Source: a bacterium
GTDB lineage: Bacteria > Chloroflexota > Dormibacteria > UBA8260 > Bog-877
Direction of reading: 5' to 3'
NCBI GenBank assembly: GCA_021817025.1
Contig: JAKAWF010000140.1
Span: 1-8,184, forward strand
Length of the DNA: 8,184 nucleotides
Both the position numbers and the translations under genes were made by a program. Position 1 is the first letter of the stretch; each line of letters opens with the position of its first letter. Below, one piece after another: positions 3,852 to 8,184 of this stretch. The notes under the pieces were generated by a model, which ran no database searches, was not told where the DNA came from, and was given only the letters and a program-made list of their open reading frames with translations.

Positions 3852-5072
3852 ATGGGGCTGGAGGTCGTGGCGTTGGCGGACGTGCCGGAGGTGCCTCAAT
3901 CACCTGACGTGATCGCTGGGATGGTGCCGGACCGCTTTCCGGCCTCGTGGTATGGGTTGGGGGGCAACCTCAAGAGCCTGCTCGGGCTGCTGGCCGGGAT
4001 CTGCGTGGTGGCTGGGATTCCATTCCTGGGCAGAGGTGTCAGCCAGGGAGCGGTCGTTTTCGTGGATTGGGAGCTTGATGCCGACGTGACCGCCCGGCGC
4101 GCGCGCCAACTGGCCCACGGCCTCGGCCTGGCCGATGTGCCGGACGCTCTCTTCTACGTGAACGCCCACGGTCCGCTGTCGCGGCTGGTTGATGATCTGC
4201 GCGCGCTCGTCGTGGAGCGATCGATCCGGCTGGTAGTCATCGACTCGCTGGGGTTGGCAATCTGCGGTGACAGCCAGTCGGAGCAGAGCGTCATCCCGGC
4301 GATGCTGGCGCTGCGCGAGCTGGGCGTAGCGGTCCTGGTGCTCGACCACCAAGCCAGGGTCCAGCCGGGCCAGGAATACGCCGCCAAGGAGGCTTTCGGC
4401 TCTGTCTACAAGACGAACTTGTCTCGCTCGGTTTGGCAGCTTGAACGGGCTGAGCCCGGCTCGGACCCGGCCGTCGTGGACCTGGTGCTCCGCCACCGCA
4501 AGTCGAACTTCGCGCCGTTGGGAGCTGACCTTGGGGTGAGGGTGATCTTCGGGGCGGAGGCAGTATTCGTGGAGGCGATCGATGCTGCCAGCAGCCCGTC
4601 CCTGGTTGACAAGCTCCCGGTCCGCGATCGGGTCCTGGCAGCCGTGGTGTCTGAGCCCGGCTCAACCGCCGAGGAGCTGGCCGACCTCATGGGGCTGGTG
4701 CTGGGCACTGTCAAGAATGGCTTGACCCAGCTCCAGGCCAGGGGTCGGGTCTACCGGGTCTCGACCAGCCGTCGGGAAGCGGCCAAATGGTTCCCTGCCG
4801 AGCGTCACGACCGTGACACTCAGCGTCACGACCGCGACAGTGGGGCCGAGCGTCCCAGCGTCACGCCCCCTTACAGGGGGGGCGTGACGGCTGGTCGTGA
4901 CACTCGCCCCGTGGTCTCCACTGTCTCCCGGAGCCGTGACGCTCACGGTGAGCTTGCACCTGGTCGTGGGCGGCAATGCGAACACTGCCGCCAGGTCGGG
5001 CCCACCTTCCGGGTAGAGGCGTACGACCTCTGCGCCGGTTGTGCTGCGGAGCGTCAGGAGGCGATGTTGTGA
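3852..5072 (+). CDS. Replication-type RecA-fold ATPase with wHTH and zinc-ribbon-like tail
   Basis: Probably the phage replication initiator or helicase (loader). The 406 residues divide into three parts. The first is a RecA-like AAA_25/RepA core (about 15-245): Walker A-like GLGGNLKS at 35-42, with Leu in place of the Gly before K41; VVFVDWELD at 68-76; Walker B LVVID at 127-131; and LDHQAR at 164-169. The second is a winged helix (about 255-314, LPVRDRVLAAVV ... STAEELADLMGL ... TVKNGLTQLQARGRV). The third is an Arg/Asp/Ser/Thr-rich linker (317-367) followed by C376-x2-C379 and C394-x2-C397, a likely zinc site. The linker is encoded by a repeat cluster that looks like an origin, as in lambda O. 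The ATG at 3852 lacks a Shine-Dalgarno sequence. A TTG at 3873 with GGAGG eight bases upstream is a possible alternative start. Confidence 0.82.
   Translation: MGLEVVALADVPEVPQSPDVIAGMVPDRFPASWYGLGGNLKSLLGLLAGICVVAGIPFLGRGVSQGAVVFVDWELDADVTARRARQLAHGLGLADVPDALFYVNAHGPLSRLVDDLRALVVERSIRLVVIDSLGLAICGDSQSEQSVIPAMLALRELGVAVLVLDHQARVQPGQEYAAKEAFGSVYKTNLSRSVWQLERAEPGSDPAVVDLVLRHRKSNFAPLGADLGVRVIFGAEAVFVEAIDAASSPSLVDKLPVRDRVLAAVVSEPGSTAEELADLMGLVLGTVKNGLTQLQARGRVYRVSTSRREAAKWFPAERHDRDTQRHDRDSGAERPSVTPPYRGGVTAGRDTRPVVSTVSRSRDAHGELAPGRGRQCEHCRQVGPTFRVEAYDLCAGCAAERQEAML
4801..4953 (+). repeat. Candidate replication origin: iteron-like repeats inside the replication gene
   Basis: The core GTCACG or its complement CGTGAC occurs at least seven times between 4805 and 4940. 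AGCGTCACGACCG is repeated at 4801-4813 and 4822-4834 (21-bp period), with AGCGTCACG again at 4857-4865. CGTGACACTC appears at 4812-4821 and 4896-4905. Two overlapping short palindromes close the array: CCGTGA-CGC-TCACGG (4934-4948) and GCTCAC-G-GTGAGC (4941-4953). Repeats bound by the initiator and placed inside the initiator gene, in the segment coding for a flexible linker, are known from lambda O. Function is inferred from this arrangement. Confidence 0.6.
4855..4894. repeat. Long inverted repeat (hairpin) within the origin-like cluster
   Basis: The left arm 4855-4870 (CCAGCGTCACGCCCCC) pairs with 4878-4894, with a single extra G on the right arm and a seven-base loop (TTACAGG). The inner 12 pairs are perfect. 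It contains one copy of the GTCACG core in each arm. It lies inside a coding region and has no T-tract, so it is not a usual terminator. A structured initiation site within the origin is a better fit. Confidence 0.75.
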
Positions 5073-5308
5073 AGCTCGACCATCTCCTGCTGATCCGGGA
5101 CTCCGAGTATCTGGAGGCGCTCGCCGATCGGGTGTCCGTACTTCCGCCGGGGCAGAGCAGGCACCTGACGGTGATCCACGAGGCCGACGACTCGTGCTGC
5201 GTGAAGGAGCCGTGGCCGCTGAGCCTGCACCGGCTGTTGACCGCAGCCGGCGAGCGGCGGGGGCTGGCCAGCGTAGTAGTCGCACCTCGACCAGGAGACG
5301 GGGCGTGA
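5069..5308 (+). CDS. Small hypothetical protein (79 aa)
   Basis: Not recognised. The start is the GTG at 5069, which overlaps the stop of the replication gene (GTGA) and has AGGAGG seven bases upstream. The frame is open further upstream, but that part overlaps the replication gene. The product begins KLDHLLLIRDSEYLEALADR and contains a segment HLTVIHEADDSCCVKEPWPL with two adjacent cysteines. It is mildly acidic, with no signal peptide or membrane segment. Position suggests an accessory role in replication or early takeover, without direct evidence. Confidence 0.6.
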   Translation: MKLDHLLLIRDSEYLEALADRVSVLPPGQSRHLTVIHEADDSCCVKEPWPLSLHRLLTAAGERRGLASVVVAPRPGDGA

Positions 5309-5505
5309 CTGCCCGGCGTCGCCGGGCGTGGGGACCGACCCGATACGGCTATGTGCCCGGCTTCCGGCTGCGGGTCAATGTCGCGCCCGACGTCGAGCTG
5401 CCAGCCAGCCCTTCGACGGCCTGGGTCGGTCTGGGAGACAAGGCGCTGCGGGTGGAGGTCACCGTGGTAGACCGCAGCGAGGCACCGTGGGGGCAACGGT
5501 CGTGA
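5305..5505 (+). CDS. Small basic hypothetical protein (66 aa)
   Basis: Not recognised. GTG start at 5305, overlapping the previous stop (GTGA), with AGGAGA six bases upstream. The N-terminus is basic (TARRRRAWGPTRYGY). The rest alternates hydrophobic residues (FRLRVNVAPDVEL, ALRVEVTVVD) as in a small beta-rich fold. The coupling to neighbours and ribosome site support translation; no function can be assigned. Confidence 0.5.
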   Translation: MTARRRRAWGPTRYGYVPGFRLRVNVAPDVELPASPSTAWVGLGDKALRVEVTVVDRSEAPWGQRS

Positions 5506-5630
5506 TCCGCCCCGCTCTGCTGCGGCGGCTGCTTCGGGCGGTCGGCCCATGCATCGCGACCCCCGGGCCGAACCCCATGCGTCCTCCGTCGGCCGGGAGC
5601 CTGGGGCGTGACGGCCTATGGTCACGTTAA
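5502..5630 (+). CDS. Very small ORF (42 aa), doubtful
   Basis: A GTG at 5502 overlaps the preceding stop (GTGA), continuing the coupling pattern of this operon. The product (MIRPALLRRLLRAVGPCIAT and onward) has an amphipathic basic start and a Pro/Gly/Ser-rich end. Only a weak G-rich stretch precedes the start. Its last codons lie in the inverted repeat at 5607-5626. It may be real or chance. Confidence 0.3.
   Translation: MIRPALLRRLLRAVGPCIATPGPNPMRPPSAGSLGRDGLWSR
5607..5626. promoter_or_regulatory. Inverted repeat CGTGAC-N8-GTCACG, possible binding site
   Basis: Perfect six-base arms (5607-5612 and 5621-5626) around an eight-base spacer. The arm sequence is the same core that is repeated in the origin-like cluster about 700 bp upstream, so the same DNA-binding protein may bind here. 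It lies at the end of the early operon, just before the 69-bp gap that precedes the packaging genes. Confidence 0.4.
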
Positions 5631-5699
5631 GAGCTGTTATCTGGACCCCGCTGCGATCAGCCCACCCTCCCTACCGAGGCTGGACGGCCCCGAGGCGGC

Positions 5700-6065
5700 A
5701 TGAGTAACAACGACCGCGATCAACCTGTTACGCAGTCCGAAGTCTCCGGGGGTGCCCCCGGCGAGCCGCTGCTGGTCAGGTTCGGCAAGCGCTGGCGGTG
5801 GTGGCCCAACCCTCTCAGCCGTCAGACCGGACACCACGACTGGGCCGCGCCTCCGGTCGCCGACTGGCACTGGGCCGACTCGCCCGAGGAAGCCCGGGCA
5901 GCGTGCGAGGCCCTTTCACCCGCAGGGAGGGCCCCTGGCTGGGGCCACGGCGGCAAGGCACGGCCCCGAGACCGCAAGGGCCGGATCGTCGCCGTGGCGG
6001 CCCGTAGAATCGATCGGGGCTCCGGCGACGTCCCCGTCCCCTCCGGCTTTCGTGGCTGCTCATGA
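5700..6065 (+). CDS. Hypothetical Trp-rich phage protein (121 aa)
   Basis: Not recognised. It starts at the ATG at 5700, the first start after a 69-bp gap, with only a weak GAGG upstream. It has a polar, acidic N-terminus (NNDRDQPVTQSE). A tryptophan-rich middle (FGKRWRWWPNPL, HHDWAAPPVADWHWADSPEE, about residues 28-63) looks like a small folded domain. The C-terminus is basic and flexible (GKARPRDRKGRIVAVAARR). There is no membrane segment. Its stop overlaps the start of the likely small terminase gene (ATGA), so it belongs to the packaging operon and could be the head of it. Confidence 0.6.
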   Translation: MSNNDRDQPVTQSEVSGGAPGEPLLVRFGKRWRWWPNPLSRQTGHHDWAAPPVADWHWADSPEEARAACEALSPAGRAPGWGHGGKARPRDRKGRIVAVAARRIDRGSGDVPVPSGFRGCS

Positions 6066-6601
6066 GTCAGCCGGAGTGCGGAGCCAAGACCAGGAGCGGC
6101 GCGCCTTGCCGCCAGCCCAAGATGCTCGGCGCGAAGCGCTGCCGGATGCATGGCTCCTCCACCGGCCGGGCTCGGGCGGCGGCCAGCCGAAGGGTGGCCG
6201 AGCAGGCGGCGCTTCGAGCCGTGGAGCGCGAGGGAGTTCAGTCGCTGGGCGATCCGATCGAGGCGCTCCGCCAGTTGGCGAGCGAGGCGCTGGAGCTCAA
6301 GAGCTACTTCGCGGGCCGGGTTGAGGCGCTGGAGCAGTTGCGGTACGAGGGGCACGCTGGCGAGCAACTGAGGGCCGAGGTCGGGCTCTTCGAACGGGCT
6401 CTCGATCGGGCCCAGAAGTTCGTGGCCGACCTGGCGAAGCTCGGGCTCAGTGAGCGGGCAATCCGCGTCGACGAGGCGCGCGTGCTGCTAATCGTTGCGG
6501 CCGTTCAGCGGGCGCTCGAAGCGCCAGAGCTGGACCTCGACTCAGCGAAGCAGTCGAAGGCAAGAACTCTCATCGCGCAGGCACTCGAAGCTGATGCCTG
6601 A
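6062..6601 (+). CDS. terS: Probable terminase small subunit with N-terminal zinc motif
   Basis: 179 aa. Residues 6-35 (CGAKTRSGAPCRQP ... KRCRMHGSSTG) hold C6-x9-C16-x10-C27-x2-H30 followed by the HGxSTG signature seen in actinophage and other phage proteins encoded beside large terminases. The rest (about 42-176) is strongly helical with heptad-like Leu/Ala spacing, suited to oligomerisation. The gene starts by ATGA overlap and ends eight bases into the large terminase gene (ATGCCTGA), a tight pairing that supports a small-subunit role in recognising phage DNA for packaging. The HGxSTG family itself is not proof of terminase function, so the role rests partly on position. Confidence 0.72.
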   Translation: MSQPECGAKTRSGAPCRQPKMLGAKRCRMHGSSTGRARAAASRRVAEQAALRAVEREGVQSLGDPIEALRQLASEALELKSYFAGRVEALEQLRYEGHAGEQLRAEVGLFERALDRAQKFVADLAKLGLSERAIRVDEARVLLIVAAVQRALEAPELDLDSAKQSKARTLIAQALEADA

Positions 6602-8184
6602 TCCGCTCCTCCGCGCTGCTGCCGATCGACTCCGGGCAGCAGATCGCCGCTCTCGCTGGCATGACGATCCCGCGCTCTTCGTCCGGGAGTGCTTCACCTG
6701 GCCCGCTTCGCGGGGTGGAGAGGCCCCAGCAACCGGGGGGGGTGGTTTGCCGGGCCAAAGCGGACCACCCGCGCCACCCTCGTCCGCCAGAAATATGAAA
6801 TTTGCGCCGTACCAGGTCGCGGCGCTCGCCGAACTCCAGAGGCACCGCAGGCTGGCGGTGAGATCGGCTCACGGCGCGGGCAAGACCACGATCGCGGCGG
6901 TGTCGGTCATCTGGTTCGCGGTCTCCCGCGAGGCGGCTGGCGAGAGCTGGAAGGTCGTCGCCACGGCCGGAGGTTGGAGGCAACTTCAGCAGTTCCTCAT
7001 GCCGGAGTTCCGCGCCTGGGCCGGGCGGCTGCGCTGGGATCTTCTCGGGATTGCACCGTGGGTGCCGGGGCGGGATCTCTTCGACATGGGGCTGCGGTTG
7101 GCCCACGGTCAAGCGTTCGCTGCCGCATCGGACGATGCGCAATTGCTCGAAGGCGCCCACGCGGATCAGCTCCTGGTGATCATCGACGAAGCGAAGAGCG
7201 TTCCCGACGCGACCTTCGATGCCCTTGAGGGCGCTATGGCTGGCCCCGGCCAGGCGTTCGCACTGGCGGTGTCCACTCCGGGGGCGCCGAGCGGTCGGTT
7301 CTACGACATCTTCCAGCGGAAGCCGGGCCTGGCCGACTGGAGCGTCCAGCACATCACCCTGCAAGACGCTATCGCCGCAGGCCGGATCTCGGCCGACTGG
7401 GCCCAAGCTCGGCGGGAACAGTGGGGCGCGGAGTCGCCGATCTACCAGAACCGCGTCGAGGGCCAGTTCGCGGCTAGCGACGAGGACGGCGTGATCCCGC
7501 TGGCGTGGGTCGAGGCGGCCAACGAGCGCTGGCAAGCGTGGCAGGACCTGGGCGCGCCGGTGCCGGGCGGGAGGCTGGTCGTGGGCTGCGACATCGCCCG
7601 GTTCGGCTCCGACCGCACCGCCCTGGCCCTGCGCCGGGGCAACTACGTCATCGAGGTCCGGGTGTTCGCTCAGGCCGACACCATGACCACCAGCGGGCGG
7701 ATCTCGGGGCTCCTCACCCAGCCGACCGACCTAGCGGTAGTCGACGTGATCGGGCTCGGCTCGGGCGTCTACGATCGTCTCCGGGAGCAGGGCAAGCCGG
7801 TAGTGGCGTTCGCATCGTCGAACTCCAGCCAAGCCCGCGATCGGTCGCGGGAGCTGGGGTTCGTCAACCGGCGGGCGGAAGCCTGGTGGCGGCTGCGCGA
7901 GCTGCTCGACCCCGCCTATGGGGCGACCCTGGCGCTGCCGCCCGACGACCAGTTGATCGGCGACCTGTGTGCTCCCCGGTGGTCGATCTCCTCGAGCGGC
8001 AAGATCGCGATCGAGGCCAAGGACGACGTCCGCAAGCGCCTGGGCAGGTCCCCCGACGTCGGCGATGCCGTAGTGATGGCCCTCTCGGTCGACTCGTACG
8101 CGGCCACCGGCCCGCTCCCCTCGGCTGTCCCCTGGGGCGCAGGCGGAAAGGTGGAGGGCGCCGCCATCCCCTGGAAGCGCGATC
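6594..8184 (+). CDS. terL: Terminase large subunit (ATPase-nuclease), 3' end beyond the window
   Basis: DNA-packaging motor that cuts concatemers and pumps DNA into the capsid. The frame is open from ATG 6594 to the window end (530 codons), so the stop is not seen. ATPase part: Walker A SAHGAGKTT (91-99), Walker B LLVIIDEA (193-200, catalytic E199) and coupling motif VSTPG (226-230). RNase H-like nuclease part: acidic residues D333 (GCDIARFGSD, also D340), D384 (VVDVIGLGSGV) and D488/D491 (SPDVGDAVVMAL). All key residues are present. Residues about 38-66 form a Gly/Pro/Ser-rich insert between the N-terminal helix (ALFVRECFTWP) and the usual YQ motif (FAPYQ); its DNA includes a run of eight G. 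Codons and spacing tie it to the small subunit. Confidence 0.96.
   Translation, partial: MPDPLLRAAADRLRAADRRSRWHDDPALFVRECFTWPASRGGEAPATGGGGLPGQSGPPAPPSSARNMKFAPYQVAALAELQRHRRLAVRSAHGAGKTTIAAVSVIWFAVSREAAGESWKVVATAGGWRQLQQFLMPEFRAWAGRLRWDLLGIAPWVPGRDLFDMGLRLAHGQAFAAASDDAQLLEGAHADQLLVIIDEAKSVPDATFDALEGAMAGPGQAFALAVSTPGAPSGRFYDIFQRKPGLADWSVQHITLQDAIAAGRISADWAQARREQWGAESPIYQNRVEGQFAASDEDGVIPLAWVEAANERWQAWQDLGAPVPGGRLVVGCDIARFGSDRTALALRRGNYVIEVRVFAQADTMTTSGRISGLLTQPTDLAVVDVIGLGSGVYDRLREQGKPVVAFASSNSSQARDRSRELGFVNRRAEAWWRLRELLDPAYGATLALPPDDQLIGDLCAPRWSISSSGKIAIEAKDDVRKRLGRSPDVGDAVVMALSVDSYAATGPLPSAVPWGAGGKVEGAAIPWKRD

Larger units (their letters stand above)
68..8184. mobile_element. Left part of a temperate tailed prophage / integrative phage genome
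   Basis: The order is tRNA 3' fragment, leftward integrase operon, divergent promoter region, Cro-like and excisionase-like regulators, replication ATPase with internal repeats, then terminase small and large subunits. This is a typical temperate siphophage early region followed by the start of the late genes. Only one end is visible. The other end should lie beyond 8184 and carry the matching tRNA-Cys 3' sequence. An integrative plasmid is unlikely because the terminase ATPase and nuclease motifs are intact. It cannot be told from the window whether the DNA is integrated or extrachromosomal. Confidence 0.85.

Noticed and set aside
4855..4894. Hairpin as a transcription terminator
   Set aside because: It is inside a coding frame, followed by more coding sequence and no T-tract.
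4801..4953. CRISPR array
   Set aside because: Repeats are short, partly inverted and unevenly spaced within a coding frame; no uniform repeat-spacer pattern.
5631..5699. Late promoter before the packaging genes
   Set aside because: TTATCT at 5637-5642 could be a -10 box, but no matching -35 is found at a sensible distance.
6600..6800. Frameshift or broken start in the large terminase
   Set aside because: The frame from 6594 stays open throughout and reaches all motifs; the odd insert is in frame, so it is reported as an oddity rather than a break.
6570..7535. 321-codon antisense frame inside the terminase region
   Set aside because: It overlaps a large terminase with all catalytic motifs intact; the antisense product shows no family features.

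Overview
The window reads as the left end of a temperate tailed-phage genome (a prophage or closely related integrative element) from a high-GC bacterium. By eye the GC content is roughly two thirds. GTG starts, Ala/Arg/Gly-rich proteins, start-stop overlaps and two promoters that place the transcript start on or next to the ATG all suggest an actinobacterial-type host. The species cannot be named from this sequence.

Layout from left to right. Positions 68-125 hold the 3' part of a tRNA-Cys(GCA) gene on the minus strand without its 5' half, which is what an integration site looks like. Next comes a leftward operon, read 2646 to 204: a probable HTH regulator, a two-TM membrane protein with a Pro-rich linker, and a tyrosine integrase. 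Each pair is joined by an ATGA start-stop overlap. A 115-bp divergent control region (2647-2761) carries two back-to-back promoters with 17-bp spacers, both predicted to give leaderless or nearly leaderless mRNAs.

The rightward operon begins with a Cro/XRE-type HTH protein, an excisionase-like HTH protein and a small Cys-containing protein. It continues with a truncated RecA-fold ATPase between two copies of a 51-bp repeat, a 19-codon ORF, and a 406-aa replication-type ATPase. The 3' part of that ATPase gene contains a dense cluster of GTCACG/CGTGAC repeats and a long hairpin, probably the replication origin. Three tiny coupled ORFs follow, then a Trp-rich hypothetical protein, a zinc-motif protein that is probably the small terminase subunit, and the large terminase subunit, which runs off the right edge.

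How the parts fit: the leftward module would establish and keep lysogeny (regulator plus integrase). The rightward module would drive excision, DNA replication and packaging. The control region decides between them. Capsid, tail and lysis genes should lie to the right of the window. No stretch over 300 bp lacks a gene: the largest gaps are 1-203 (att region), 2647-2761 (promoters) and 5631-5699 (nothing convincing seen).
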